Shown: positions 23,479 through 33,242, counted from the stretch's first letter. The stretch is 64,000 nucleotides of DNA from JAAXVQ01 sp964604705 (GCA_964604705.1 CAZSAP010000016.1:1-64000); one strand, 5' to 3'. Notes: generated from the sequence alone by a model not told the origin. Numbers and translations: made by a program.

Positions 23479-25449
23479 CTAAATTACCCGGTCATTGCCG
23501 CCGTCAATCGGTACTTGAGCCCCGGTGGTCTTAGCAAAGGCCTGACCTGCCAGTGCGCAGGCCAAGCGGGCCACATCGGCCGAGGTGATTTCCACCTTCA
23601 TCAAATTATTTGTTTTATATTCCTGTACCGACATACCGTAGTGTTTGGCTCGTTGTTCCAAGACCTCGGACGTCCATAGCTTCGTATCAAAGACCGCATT
23701 GGGGTGAAGGGTGTTTACGCGGATTCCATCGCCGGCGAGCTCCAATGCGGCCACGCGTGCCAGCTGCGTAAGCCCGGCCTTGGCTACGGAGTAAGCCGAG
23801 GCCCCGGGACCGGGTGCGGGCACATTCTTGGAAGCCACGAACACAACGGCCGGGTCGCAGCCGTATTTTAAAAATGGAATGCAGAGCTGAAGCAGTTGCT
23901 GATGGCTGGTCAGATTAAGCCGCAAGCTTTTATCCCAGGCGGAAGCGTCCATAGCTTCAATGGCCTGACTGGGAGGGAAGATTCCGGCATTGCTCACCAC
24001 AATGTCCAAACCGCCAAAGCGACGGACCGTGGTGTGCACGGCTTCGGTCAACTTGGCCGTATCCGTTACATCGCACACGAGTTCTAAAATTTCCGGGCGA
24101 TTAAACGTACCCACCAATTCCGGGGCTATGTCCAACGCGGCCACCACGGCGCCTTGGGCCCAGAGGGCCTCAACGCAGGCGCGTCCGATCCCGTGGGCTG
24201 CACCCGTGACCAGGGCGATTTTTCCCTGAAACTCGGGTATGTTGGTCGAGGTTTTGAGTTTTGCCTGTTCCAATTCCCAATACTCCATATCAAACGCATC
24301 TTTTTCCGTAACCGGCGCCCATCCGCCCAAGGTTTCGGCAGCCAGAATGGCCGGCAACGTGTGTGCGAGGATATCCGATAAGATTTTGGTTTCTTTCACC
24401 GAGCGACCCAAGCTCACCACACCGCGTCCACGCCAAACGCCCCAGGCAGGGGCGGGATTGAGCGGACGCAGGCCAGGACAGGCATGGCGTGCAAAGTACG
24501 CTTGGTAAGCAGCGGTGTAGTCCTTAACCGCAGGCTTAAAATCAGAATCCAAAATTACCGGGACACGCTTGGTGCGAATGACGTGATCGGGCGTGAGCGG
24601 CCCGCGCTGACTGATGTTGGCCAGTTGAGGGTGATTGGAAAAATCAAGCGCCAGGGCATCGGTATCCCAGCGAACCAGCCTGGGTGTTCCACTGGCCAGC
24701 GAAACCACCTGACGCAAATGCGCCAGATCCGTTAAAGGGGTACTGGGGAGTTTGGAAACAGGAGACGCATAGGGGGCATGGTGCTTGAGGTACTCCTCGG
24801 CCCGTGTCACAAACTCGAGCATGCGCTCATAGCTTTCCCGAGCATTGTTGGAAAAAGTGAAGACCCCGTGATTTAGGAGAATCATGCCATCCCATTGGGA
24901 CCAATCGGCAGATTGGGTCAGCTCATGAATTTTTTTGGCGAGGATAAAGCCAGGCATGATGTAAGGGACAATTAAAACACGCGGTCCGTATAACTCCCGA
25001 ATCATACGTTCGCCCTGGGGTGTGTTGGTGAGGGTCACTATGGCATCGGCGTGCGTATGATCCACGAAGGTGTAGGGAATCAAGGCGTGCAAAATGGCTT
25101 CTACAGAAGGTGCGGCCATACCAGGATCGGGCATGGCCGAGCGCTGGAGACGAACCATATCCGTATCACTCAGGGCATCAAGCTGGACGGCTTTCTTTAA
25201 AGGGGCCAGTCGCACCGGAACCAGTCCCTGCGGCTCCAAGGTTGCCAAGTCCCAGCCGCTGCCTTTGACATACAGACATTCCTCGGGCTCTCCCAGGAGC
25301 GACGTGCGCATGGCTTTAACCGAAGTATTGCCTCCGCCGTGCAGGACTAAAGATGTTTCCTTACCCAAGAGTCGGGAGGTATATACCCGCAAAGCAACCG
25401 GATCATGGGTACACACACGTGCATCAGCGTCATTCCAAGAACTTTTCAT
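23479..25449 (-). CDS. Bifunctional class II aldolase / short-chain dehydrogenase
   Basis: A 656-residue two-domain protein. Residues about 1-330 are a class II (zinc) aldolase domain with VDHTHADAI and LLNHGVFTFS histidines. Residues about 410-656 are an SDR domain with VTGAAHGIGRA (TGxxxGIG), SNAGIF and the catalytic YSVAKAG. This fusion is the rhamnulose-1-phosphate aldolase/lactaldehyde-type enzyme that cleaves a ketose 1-phosphate and oxidises or reduces the aldehyde. Substrate may be rhamnulose 1-phosphate or a related deoxysugar; no kinase or isomerase neighbours narrow this down. Length matches the fusion family (about 650-700). Confidence 0.85.
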   Translation of the reverse strand: MKSSWNDADARVCTHDPVALRVYTSRLLGKETSLVLHGGGNTSVKAMRTSLLGEPEECLYVKGSGWDLATLEPQGLVPVRLAPLKKAVQLDALSDTDMVRLQRSAMPDPGMAAPSVEAILHALIPYTFVDHTHADAIVTLTNTPQGERMIRELYGPRVLIVPYIMPGFILAKKIHELTQSADWSQWDGMILLNHGVFTFSNNARESYERMLEFVTRAEEYLKHHAPYASPVSKLPSTPLTDLAHLRQVVSLASGTPRLVRWDTDALALDFSNHPQLANISQRGPLTPDHVIRTKRVPVILDSDFKPAVKDYTAAYQAYFARHACPGLRPLNPAPAWGVWRGRGVVSLGRSVKETKILSDILAHTLPAILAAETLGGWAPVTEKDAFDMEYWELEQAKLKTSTNIPEFQGKIALVTGAAHGIGRACVEALWAQGAVVAALDIAPELVGTFNRPEILELVCDVTDTAKLTEAVHTTVRRFGGLDIVVSNAGIFPPSQAIEAMDASAWDKSLRLNLTSHQQLLQLCIPFLKYGCDPAVVFVASKNVPAPGPGASAYSVAKAGLTQLARVAALELAGDGIRVNTLHPNAVFDTKLWTSEVLEQRAKHYGMSVQEYKTNNLMKVEITSADVARLACALAGQAFAKTTGAQVPIDGGNDRVI

Positions 25450-25576
25450 AGGCCCTCGTCAGAATGCATCAAAATAGACAGCGCTCTGATTATCAACTAT
25501 TTGCCCCTAAGTTTCAAGGTGGGGATTGGCCCGAGGGAGCTATGAAAGTGTGGCAGAACGGTTTAAGGCGAGGTAT

Positions 25577-26467
25577 CTATTTTTTAGCCAGTTGGATATC
25601 GCCGTTGCTGGTTTGCAGGGTCAACGCGATGCCCGAATCACGTCCGACAGTTCCTTTGAGACACGTTTCTTCGGAAGCTTGGGTGGAGGTTAAAGGAAAG
25701 GCGGTGGTTACCGCACCGTTGCTTGTTTCTGCACTGAATTTAAAGGCCAGAGAGGTAGGTAGGGTTAGGCACATATCACCGCAGGACGTGGTTAAAACAT
25801 GCTTGCCTTTGGCCGGAGTTCCGGAAAAGGTTACCTTCCCGTTGGAGGTTTCAACGGAAAGCAAAACGTGGTCAGCGACGATGTCGACATCCGCGTTGGA
25901 CGTTTTAATCGTAAGGGCATCCTTACCGCCCTGAACATGAACCTCACCATTGGAGGTCAGCAGGGATAAACGGCCCGTGGTACCGGAGGCGGTTATCTCT
26001 GCGTTGGACGTTTCAGCGAGCACATCGCCTAAGGCACCATTGAGCGTTATGACATCATTGCTGGTGTGCAGTTGCAGTTGGGTTTTGACAGGAACCCAGA
26101 GCTTGACCATGGCTCCGCTGTTCGGAACATCGCGCTGATCGGTTCGTTGTGCGCGAATAACCAGACGTGACCCTTGCGGACGCAGGGTCACGTCAATGTT
26201 TTTTAGATCTTGGCGCGCCTCTTCTTGGGTAGCCCCCGCGCCGCGCTTGATTATCTCGACCCGGATATTTTTTTCCAATGTAGCCTGAGTTTCGATATAC
26301 CCGTTGAATGCGTCGACTTGAATTTGAGAGACTGGTGCATTAAAGGTTTCGGAGAGCAATTCATCGGCGGTAACGATGGACCCTGAAAATTCCAGTGCGC
26401 TACCTGCTGACGGTAAAAAACAAAACAAAGATGCAGTCGCGATAAATACAAAACGGTTCATGATCAC
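25577..26467 (-). CDS. DUF4097-like repetitive beta-sheet protein
   Basis: A 296-residue secreted protein: signal peptide with core FIATASLFCFLPSAGSALE, then repeated beta-rich units bearing the TSNGEV/ETSNGKV/TSNGAV pattern typical of DUF4097 (a right-handed beta-helix-like fold). The fourth unit ends TLQTSNGDIQ. Family function is unclear; members are often envelope-associated and sometimes encoded near stress sensors. It is divergent from the repeat-adhesin gene at 26831 and its start has AGGAGTGATC upstream. There is no evidence for a direct role in the adhesin system. Confidence 0.75.
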   Translation of the reverse strand: MIMNRFVFIATASLFCFLPSAGSALEFSGSIVTADELLSETFNAPVSQIQVDAFNGYIETQATLEKNIRVEIIKRGAGATQEEARQDLKNIDVTLRPQGSRLVIRAQRTDQRDVPNSGAMVKLWVPVKTQLQLHTSNDVITLNGALGDVLAETSNAEITASGTTGRLSLLTSNGEVHVQGGKDALTIKTSNADVDIVADHVLLSVETSNGKVTFSGTPAKGKHVLTTSCGDMCLTLPTSLAFKFSAETSNGAVTTAFPLTSTQASEETCLKGTVGRDSGIALTLQTSNGDIQLAKK

Positions 26468-26727
26468 TCCTAGGTATAAGAAGGTGCCTTTCGTATATGT
26501 CCCGTTAGACCAACAGTTTGAGTTTTGGTCTTAAAAATGTATAAAAAAATACCCTATGCTGTTAATGCCGATTATATAACACCAAAGGGTTATGTTTTTA
26601 TTCCTAACAGTATTAAAAAAGATTAGCAAAAAGTGCAACGAAAATAAGCCGATGCGGTCAGATAGCATACGGAATTGGGCGGGCTGAAAGCCCAAAGAAG
26701 TCAGATAGAAAAAGCCTATATTTAAGG

Positions 26728-26733
26728 TATAAT
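26728..26733 (+). promoter_or_regulatory. Candidate -10 box upstream of the repeat-adhesin gene
   Basis: TATAAT lies within GGTATAATACC, about 100 bases before ATG 26831. No good -35 is seen at the expected spacing, so activator or alternative-sigma dependence is possible. Confidence 0.35.
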
Positions 26734-26737
26734 ACCA

Positions 26738-26805
26738 GGTTGCTGGCATAGCTGTGCAACCCCGTGGGTGTACAGCCGAACCTGGTTCGGCAGTCGCTTC
26801 GACTG
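26738..26805 (+). promoter_or_regulatory. Structured leader with three consecutive hairpins
   Basis: Three hairpins follow one another: GGTTGC/GCAACC (26738-26761), GCCGAACC/GGTTCGGC (26775-26791) and CAGTCG/CGACTG (26791-26805, CTT loop). They sit between the -10 box and the ribosome site. The pattern could be a riboswitch or RNA-protein site, but it matches no riboswitch consensus that I know, including c-di-GMP-I. Confidence 0.4.
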
Positions 26806-26830
26806 AAAGAACCATGAAAGAGGAAGTTTT

Positions 26831-29800
26831 ATGGCCATAACCGTGTTTTTCCATAAACGAGTGATCCCAGTCCTTGCGTTCTGGGTTGCTCTCTGTGTGA
26901 GCCTATCGCCCGTATTGAGTTGGGCCAAGAAAGACCCGGATGAGGTTAACATCCGAGTGAAAAGCGGAGGGCGAAGCCAGAAGTTGGCCGAGGCAGCAAA
27001 AAAAATTGATAACTCAACCAGCGATAGTCAGAAAAAAGTAAATGATATTTCCTTTGAAGAGTCTGGCGTGGGCGGAATTGAAAAGGTCGACGAGGCCGAA
27101 GGAAACGTAAGTTCTTCGATGGGGCGCCGAGTAAACAGCAAAGTAGAAAAAAGCATTGATGCGAACAGCATACAGAAAAAAATAGACGAGCATACCGATG
27201 AAAAAAACATTCAAAAGATGATGGATGAAAAAGCAAACCTTAAAGAGGTCCGTGGAAAAGTAGAAAAAGTTGAAAAAGATGTGAATACCATTGTGGAAAC
27301 CTCAGCCTCAAAAGAAGCGCTCGATGAAAAAATTGGGGATAACACGGATAAAGAGAGACTCAAGGAAAAATTTATGCCCCAAGTCAATGATGGGATAGAC
27401 CGCGCCAAAAAAGAATCCGATATAAATAATATCAAAAACGACATTAAGCATCGAGCTGAAGAAGACCGCAACAAACATCTGAAAATCGGACGTGATTTTG
27501 ATTTAGGCAAAGCGGCGTCAGCTCAACAGACCATCATGATGGTCGATCAGCTCAAGACCGACGGGAACATGGATAATGAAGTAAACAATGTCGGCGCTGA
27601 CAAGATCATAGATGAAAGCATGGGCGAGAAAAAAAACAGCGACAAGAAAGATGAAAAAGAGAAGTATATGCAAAAAGGCAAAGAAGAAACCGCAAAGCAC
27701 ATGAAGGGGTATGGGGAGTCGGCGAAGGAAAAAGGGCAAGAGCGCGGCGCCGAGGCCTTGCATGAGCAAACCGGGGTGGATGTCGATACCATCAAGTCCC
27801 TTGGCCAAGCGGTGGTCAACAGCGGCGTGTCGCCGGATAAAGCCGCCCAAGGTAATTTTGACAAGCTGGGTGATGCCCAGGCCGGGAATGCTGAAGGGGT
27901 AAATGCGAATCAATTTACGGGCGCGAACAGTGGTGCGGGCCAAGGGTCAGGTTCCTCAGGAGGAACCGAAAGTGCCTCATCCATGGGTCATGCTCAAGCC
28001 AATCAGGTGGGGGGGCAATTTCTGGGAAGCGCCTCTTCAGGAAGTACGCCAGGAGGTTCCGCTTATTCTGGAGCCGGGGGAGCTTCCTCGGAGACACCTT
28101 CCATGGGCACAGACGCCGCGGGCGTTTCCGGAGCAAGTCAAGGCAGCAAGGGCAAATCTGGCGAGACAAATAACAGCGAGAAACAAAGTGCAAGAGGTAC
28201 AGATCAAGTAGGCGGAAAAGGCAGTGCTACGGCCGGTGGCGTAGGGACGTCTCAGTCGAGAAAGCCAGGAGAGGAAGGCGGTCAGGCACAGGGCAAGGAC
28301 CCGAATGCCGGAAAAACCGCAGCGGCTATGAAGGACGCCATGGCCGCTGGTAAAAATGGTGCGAGAGTGTACCGCCCTAAGGCACAAGGGAGCAAGATCG
28401 AAGGTGCCGTGATGAACGATGTCACCATAAAAAACACAGCGGTAAATGCCGCGGTCGGCGTGGGGGCCATTGCGCATAGTGATTCGATAAGCATAAAAGG
28501 AAGCAAGGTCAAGGGGGCGGTTTTTAATAACGATGCCAATGGAGAGATGCGAATCAATGCGGCCGTAGGCGTGGACGCGGAAGCCAATCAAAACAGTGTG
28601 GCCTTGCGCAATTCAAGCGTCACCGGCGCGGCCGCCAACCTGCAAAGAAGCAAAAACACGATCAATGCGGCCATTGGGAGTGCAGTCGAGGCCAACCAAG
28701 CCTCCATGAACTTAAAGGAAAGCAATCTCACCGGCGCGGCGGTGAATTTCTCAAGGGCTGAAAATCAGATCAACGCGGCGATAGGCAAGGATGTCACGGC
28801 CAATCAGGGAAGCCTCAGCATGGAAAACAGCAAAGCGGTTGGCGGTGTTGTCAATGCGGCCTTGGGGAGCAACCAGGTTAATGCGGCAGTGGGTCAGGCG
28901 GTCACCACCAACCAAATGTCCACTCAAATGCAGAACAGCAGCCTGACCGGTGTGTCCGCCAACGTTGTTCAGGCGCAAAACGGCATTAACGTTGGCATGG
29001 GCCAGGCCATAACGTCGAACCAAGGCAGCACTCAGTTGAAGAAAAGCGAGGTCAAGGGTGCGGTGGTTAATGCCGCCATGGCGACGAACATGACCAATGT
29101 GGGCATTGGTCAAAATGTAAATTCCAATCAAGCCGCTACGACACTGGATAAAAGCCAATTGCAAGGCGTGGCCGCGAATCTGGCCGGTGCAACCAACCTG
29201 ACCAACGTGGGTTTGGGGCAAAATGTTACGGCCAATCAGGCTGCCACCCAGTTGAAAAACAGCCAAGTTCAAGGGGTGGTGGCAAGCGGAGCCATGGGAA
29301 CAAACATAACCAATGTTTCGGTTGGGCAGGATGTTAAGTCCAATCAAGCATCAACCCGAATGGAAGACAGTAAGCTCCAAGGTGCGGCCGTAAATGTGGC
29401 GGCGGGAACGAATGTGACCAATGTTGGATTAGGGCAGCGGGTTGAAGCCAACCAGGCATCCACACACATGAAAAAAAGCGAGATCAAAGGCGTTGCGGCC
29501 AACGTGGTGCTGGGCACTGCAGCGGTAACCAATGTCGGCATTGGCCAGGATGTCCAAGCCAACCAAGGCAGCACCCGTATGGAAAACAGCCAGCTGCAAG
29601 GTGTGGCCGTAAATGCGTCAGGGGCAGTCGCGGCAACCAACGTGAGCATAGGCCAAAATGTAAAAGCCAATCAAGCGTCAACCAATATGACGAACAGTCA
29701 ATTGCAGGGAGCGGCGGTCAATGTTGCTGCCGGCATGGCTGCTACGAATGTGGGTATTGGACAAAATGTGAGAGCCAATCAAGGCGCGACTCACATGGAA

Positions 29801-31891
29801 AGCAGCAAAGTCAGTGGCGCTGCGGTTAATGCCTCGGGTGGAGCTGTGGTGACCAATGTGGGTGTCGGTCAAAACGTAAGGGCGAACCAAGGATCGACGC
29901 ATCTGGAGAACAGTCAGGTGCAGGGGGCAGCGGTGAATATTGCGGGTGGAGCCGTGGTGACCAACGTGGGAATCGGTCAGGATGTAAAAGCCAACCAAGG
30001 ATCGACCCATCTGGAAAACAGCAAGGTGCAGGGTGCGGCCGTAAACGTGGCAGGCGGAGCCGTGGTGACCAATGTGGGTGTAGGCCAGAACGTGCGGGTC
30101 AATCAGGGTTCAACCCACATGGTAAACAGCGAAGTGCAAGGCGCGGCCGTGAACGTGGCTGGGGGTGCCATTGCGTCCAATGTCGGCATTGGTCAGAACG
30201 TAAAAGCCAACCAAGGATCGACCCATTTGGAAAACAGTAAGGTACAAGGTGCGGTGATTAATGCTGCAGGCGGAGCCATCGCCACCAACGTGGGTATAGG
30301 GCAGGATGTGAAGGCCAACCAGGGATCGACCCACATGGAGAACAGCCAGTTGCAGGGTACAGCTGTAAACATTGCCGGGGGTGCCGGCGCCACCAATGTG
30401 GGCTTGGGACAAAATGTGAAAGCCAACCAGGGTTCTACCCACATGGAAAACAGCCAACTCAAGGGGACGGCCGTAAACGTTGCTGCCGGTGGCGTAGTCA
30501 GCAATATTGCGACCGGCCAAAATGTCCGGGCCAACCAAGGCTCCACAAGCTTGGAGAACAGTCGCTTCGAAGGGAAGGCGGTAAACCTCGCCACGGGTGG
30601 TATGGCCACCAACGTTGGGGTCGGAAAAAATGTAAAAGCCAATCAATCCTCGGTGCATGCTGAGACCAGTCACGTCCAAGGGACCGTGATCAACGGAGCC
30701 GGAGCCGGCATGCTCACCAACGTTGCGGTGGGGGACAACGTAAAAGCCAACCAAGCTTCACTGCATGCCGTGAACAGTCAAGTCCAGGGAAACGTGACCA
30801 ACGTGTCCGTAGCGGGAGGCGCCACCAACATAGGCATTGGTTCCAATATCACCGCCAATCAGGCATCGCTGCATGCGGAAAACAGCGTGGTCAAAGGCAA
30901 CGTCTCCAACATCGCCGGCGGTGGAGCTGTGACCAACATAGGGATAGGTAAAAATATTGTAGCCAACCAAGGCGCGACCCATGTTGAGCAAAGTCAGGTA
31001 GAGGGAGACATAAACAATCAGGCTCTGTCCGGTGCGGGTACCAATATCGGGATTGGTACGGACGTAAAAGCCAATCAAGCCGCGGTGCATGCGGTGAACA
31101 GTCAAATCAAAGGCCATGTATCCAATAAGGCCACCGGTGGCGTGGTTAGCAACATCGGTATCGGGGGAAACGTCAAGGTTAACCAAGCCGCGCTGCATAT
31201 GGAAAACAGCTCTGTGCATGGGAACGTGGACAACTCCGTCGGCTCAGGGGTGGCTACCAACATTGCCATGGGCAAAAACGCTGTAGCCAACCAAGGGGCT
31301 GTGAAAATGCAAAACAGCCGAGTACGCGGGAACCTGACCAACCGGGCCAATGGGGGGCTTGCTACGAATCTCGCCATTGGCAACAATACGCAGGCCAACC
31401 AAGCTGCGGTGCATATGCAAAACAGCAATTTAAACGGTACAGTTGTGAACCAAACCGGCGGCGGAGCGCTAACGAACCTCGCCATTGGAGGCAACTCAAA
31501 GGCCAACCAGGCGGCGGTCAGCATGGAAAACAGCACATTCAACGGAACTATTCAGAACCGTGTGGATGCACCCGTCGGACTTAATGTGGCCACCGATGGC
31601 GGCAAGGCCAATATGGGTGCGGTGCGCGTGGAAAACAGTCAGTTCAGCGGGAATATCACCAATAACGTATCGGGCAGAAACACCATAAATATTGCCACCG
31701 GCGGCGGTGCCGAGGCAAATACGGGTTCGGTGGTAATAAAAAATTCTGGCGGGGGCAACGTAAATAACAATTCGAGTTCTAAGATAGTAGTAAACAGTGT
31801 TGAGGTTTGGGGAAGTGAACATGCGGGGCAGAGCGTCAACGTCCAAGCAGGAGGTGGAACGTCCAATAAAAATTCTGTAGTGTTTAAATGA
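26831..31891 (+). CDS. Giant repeat surface-fibre/adhesin protein (curlin/Hfa-like)
   Basis: A 1686-residue secreted protein. Residues 1-35 are a signal peptide ending LSWA. Residues about 50-330 are Lys/Glu-rich and probably coiled coil. Residues about 345-505 are a Gly/Ser/Ala-rich low-complexity linker. From about 535 to the end are 31 tandem repeats of about 36 residues. Each repeat begins N-x-G-x-G, has A-N-Q at positions 10-12, an N-S near position 19-20, a central Gly and a final Thr or Ile; the last ones are degenerate. Regular Asn/Gln ladders suggest a beta-solenoid or amyloid-like fibre, as in curli or holdfast proteins; the family itself is not certain. Upstream of a CsgG-like gene. 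Confidence 0.7.
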   Translation: MAITVFFHKRVIPVLAFWVALCVSLSPVLSWAKKDPDEVNIRVKSGGRSQKLAEAAKKIDNSTSDSQKKVNDISFEESGVGGIEKVDEAEGNVSSSMGRRVNSKVEKSIDANSIQKKIDEHTDEKNIQKMMDEKANLKEVRGKVEKVEKDVNTIVETSASKEALDEKIGDNTDKERLKEKFMPQVNDGIDRAKKESDINNIKNDIKHRAEEDRNKHLKIGRDFDLGKAASAQQTIMMVDQLKTDGNMDNEVNNVGADKIIDESMGEKKNSDKKDEKEKYMQKGKEETAKHMKGYGESAKEKGQERGAEALHEQTGVDVDTIKSLGQAVVNSGVSPDKAAQGNFDKLGDAQAGNAEGVNANQFTGANSGAGQGSGSSGGTESASSMGHAQANQVGGQFLGSASSGSTPGGSAYSGAGGASSETPSMGTDAAGVSGASQGSKGKSGETNNSEKQSARGTDQVGGKGSATAGGVGTSQSRKPGEEGGQAQGKDPNAGKTAAAMKDAMAAGKNGARVYRPKAQGSKIEGAVMNDVTIKNTAVNAAVGVGAIAHSDSISIKGSKVKGAVFNNDANGEMRINAAVGVDAEANQNSVALRNSSVTGAAANLQRSKNTINAAIGSAVEANQASMNLKESNLTGAAVNFSRAENQINAAIGKDVTANQGSLSMENSKAVGGVVNAALGSNQVNAAVGQAVTTNQMSTQMQNSSLTGVSANVVQAQNGINVGMGQAITSNQGSTQLKKSEVKGAVVNAAMATNMTNVGIGQNVNSNQAATTLDKSQLQGVAANLAGATNLTNVGLGQNVTANQAATQLKNSQVQGVVASGAMGTNITNVSVGQDVKSNQASTRMEDSKLQGAAVNVAAGTNVTNVGLGQRVEANQASTHMKKSEIKGVAANVVLGTAAVTNVGIGQDVQANQGSTRMENSQLQGVAVNASGAVAATNVSIGQNVKANQASTNMTNSQLQGAAVNVAAGMAATNVGIGQNVRANQGATHMESSKVSGAAVNASGGAVVTNVGVGQNVRANQGSTHLENSQVQGAAVNIAGGAVVTNVGIGQDVKANQGSTHLENSKVQGAAVNVAGGAVVTNVGVGQNVRVNQGSTHMVNSEVQGAAVNVAGGAIASNVGIGQNVKANQGSTHLENSKVQGAVINAAGGAIATNVGIGQDVKANQGSTHMENSQLQGTAVNIAGGAGATNVGLGQNVKANQGSTHMENSQLKGTAVNVAAGGVVSNIATGQNVRANQGSTSLENSRFEGKAVNLATGGMATNVGVGKNVKANQSSVHAETSHVQGTVINGAGAGMLTNVAVGDNVKANQASLHAVNSQVQGNVTNVSVAGGATNIGIGSNITANQASLHAENSVVKGNVSNIAGGGAVTNIGIGKNIVANQGATHVEQSQVEGDINNQALSGAGTNIGIGTDVKANQAAVHAVNSQIKGHVSNKATGGVVSNIGIGGNVKVNQAALHMENSSVHGNVDNSVGSGVATNIAMGKNAVANQGAVKMQNSRVRGNLTNRANGGLATNLAIGNNTQANQAAVHMQNSNLNGTVVNQTGGGALTNLAIGGNSKANQAAVSMENSTFNGTIQNRVDAPVGLNVATDGGKANMGAVRVENSQFSGNITNNVSGRNTINIATGGGAEANTGSVVIKNSGGGNVNNNSSSKIVVNSVEVWGSEHAGQSVNVQAGGGTSNKNSVVFK

Positions 31892-31907
31892 AGTTTGGCA
31901 GTGACTC

Positions 31908-31916
31908 TGGTAAAAT
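31908..31916 (+). promoter_or_regulatory. Candidate extended -10 promoter (TGGTAAAAT)
   Basis: TGGTAAAAT is embedded in the small palindrome TCTGGTAAAATACCAGA, 34 bases before ATG 31950. The same TGGTAAAAT recurs at 33243 ahead of the CsgG-like gene. No convincing -35. Confidence 0.3.
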
Positions 31917-31949
31917 ACCAGACATATTATTTCCCAATTAGGAGGAAAC

Positions 31950-32702
31950 ATGAAAAAAGTGGCTTTGTTAACGGCAGTAGCGCTGGTGGTCTCAGCTCAG
32001 GCCTTTGCGGCCGGTAAGAGCGAAATCTCCAAAGGCGGAGTGGTTGAAAACGAGGCGGAGATGCAAGGCGCCGCAGTAAACGCAGGTGTAAATGGCGGAA
32101 AAGCTAGCATGGGTTCGATTAAGATGTCAGGAACCAGCGTGGGTGGAACCGTTAAAAACAGCAATAAAATTGAGAATCAGGTGGTTAATGCGGCTGTTGG
32201 GCAGGGCGCGGTGGCCAACACGGGTTCCATTCAATTGAAAAACACAAATGTATCAGCCGGCGGCAAGATTGAGAGCAGAACAACCATCAAGGAAAATTCC
32301 ATTAATGCAGCGGTTGGTGAAAATGCCAAGGCGAACCTGGGTTCGGTTGAAGTAAACGGCGGAAATATCAAAGGGACAGTATCGAATCAAACGGAATTCA
32401 AAGGGCGTGTGATTAACGCAGCCGTGGGTAAAGATTCCAAAGCCAGCATGGGCTCGGTTGAATTGAGCAACAGCAATGTTGGCAAGAGTGGTGTTGTAAC
32501 CAACAAGACAACGATTGGTGATGGTGCTATTAATGCGGCGGTGGAAGGCGGCAAGGCCAGCATGGGTTCGACCGAGTTAAGCAACACAGACGTGAATGGG
32601 ACAGTAAGCAACCGAGCAAAAATGGGTGAAAACGGTGCGGCCGTCAATGCAGCCGTGGGCAAAGGCAGCGAAGCCAGCATGGGTTCAATACAAGCAGAAT
32701 AA
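31950..32702 (+). CDS. Small repeat fibre subunit (curlin/Hfa-like)
   Basis: A 250-residue secreted protein: signal peptide (MKKVALLTAVALVVSAQAFA) followed by about six repeats of the same type as in the 1686-residue protein upstream. Each contains N-A-A-V-G, then A-S-M-G-S or A-N-x-G-S about ten residues on, ending in a Gly-Thr-Val-x-N turn. The shared repeat suggests a major/minor subunit pair analogous to CsgA/CsgB or HfaA/HfaD, possibly co-assembling. A strong terminator follows. AGGAGG is placed upstream of the ATG. No curlin sequence identity is claimed, only repeat geometry and neighbourhood. Confidence 0.65.
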   Translation: MKKVALLTAVALVVSAQAFAAGKSEISKGGVVENEAEMQGAAVNAGVNGGKASMGSIKMSGTSVGGTVKNSNKIENQVVNAAVGQGAVANTGSIQLKNTNVSAGGKIESRTTIKENSINAAVGENAKANLGSVEVNGGNIKGTVSNQTEFKGRVINAAVGKDSKASMGSVELSNSNVGKSGVVTNKTTIGDGAINAAVEGGKASMGSTELSNTDVNGTVSNRAKMGENGAAVNAAVGKGSEASMGSIQAE

Positions 32703-32710
32703 GCTTGGTG

Positions 32711-32759
32711 CCATGAGGGGCGCGATGACCAAGAGCGCGCCCCTCATGGCTTGTTTTTA
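32711..32759 (+). terminator. Rho-independent terminator
   Basis: A 15-bp stem, GCCATGAGGGGCGCG (32711-32725) with its complement (32737-32751), followed by TTGTTTTT. It ends transcription of the repeat-subunit gene, so the following small gene either relies on read-through or has its own promoter. Confidence 0.85.
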
Positions 32760-32787
32760 GCAGCAGGTGACCGGTGGAGGCAAACCG

Positions 32788-33135
32788 ATGAACAACTATA
32801 TATTAAAATTGACTATCTCCCTACTCGGGGCATGCGGGCTGCTGTATAGTTCTTTGGTATGGGCGGGCGACCAAGACGACGACATTGCCAATTTTCTAGA
32901 TGAGCCGATTTCTGCAGATGACAGTTTGGGAAGCAAAGACAATAACATTAGTTACATTGTATCTACGGCTGTTGGAAAAGCCAAAAATAAAGCCGCACAA
33001 GGATCGGGCACTGCAAAAGATACTAATTCTAAAGTCAATTACAACGACGGAACCGGGGATGTAAACGAGAACAGCGTGGTGGTGGAAGCAGGCAGCCGCG
33101 TGGATAAAGTATACAACATCATTATTGAAAAATAA
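32788..33135 (+). CDS. Small secreted protein of the fibre island
   Basis: A 115-residue protein with a signal peptide (core ILKLTISLLGACGLLYSSLVWA). The mature chain is acidic and ends with a VVVEAG...VYNIIIEK beta-like stretch. The short segment STAVGKAKNKAAQGSGTA echoes the repeat style of its neighbours without being a clear repeat. It sits between the fibre subunit and the CsgG-like secretion gene, a position held in curli and holdfast loci by accessory or minor-subunit proteins. GGAGG precedes ATG 32788. Function not assigned. Confidence 0.55.
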   Translation: MNNYILKLTISLLGACGLLYSSLVWAGDQDDDIANFLDEPISADDSLGSKDNNISYIVSTAVGKAKNKAAQGSGTAKDTNSKVNYNDGTGDVNENSVVVEAGSRVDKVYNIIIEK

Positions 33136-33242
33136 TCATAGATCGAGACGTGTGGATGTAACAGGAAAAAAGTGAAACGATTTTGGCAAAAAGTGGTCGA
33201 ATCCTGTAAGCGAAATTTGCAGTGGTTGAAAAGTACGGGTCC

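Larger units (their letters stand above)
26468..26830. other. Intergenic region upstream of the repeat-adhesin gene
   Basis: This 363-base divergent gap is AT-rich in its left part. It holds a TATAAT box at 26728-26733 without a convincing -35, then a run of three hairpins and a purine-rich ribosome site at 26817-26826. The left 200 bases show no recognised signal; a small GGGCTGAAAGCCC hairpin lies near 26684. Confidence 0.5.

Noticed and set aside
26738..26805. Cyclic-di-GMP riboswitch
   Set aside because: The hairpin run lacks the conserved bulged core and tetraloop-receptor bases of the known c-di-GMP classes.
28751..30754. Several long minus-strand frames across the fibre gene
   Set aside because: They arise from the periodic repeat being read backwards and mirror its period.
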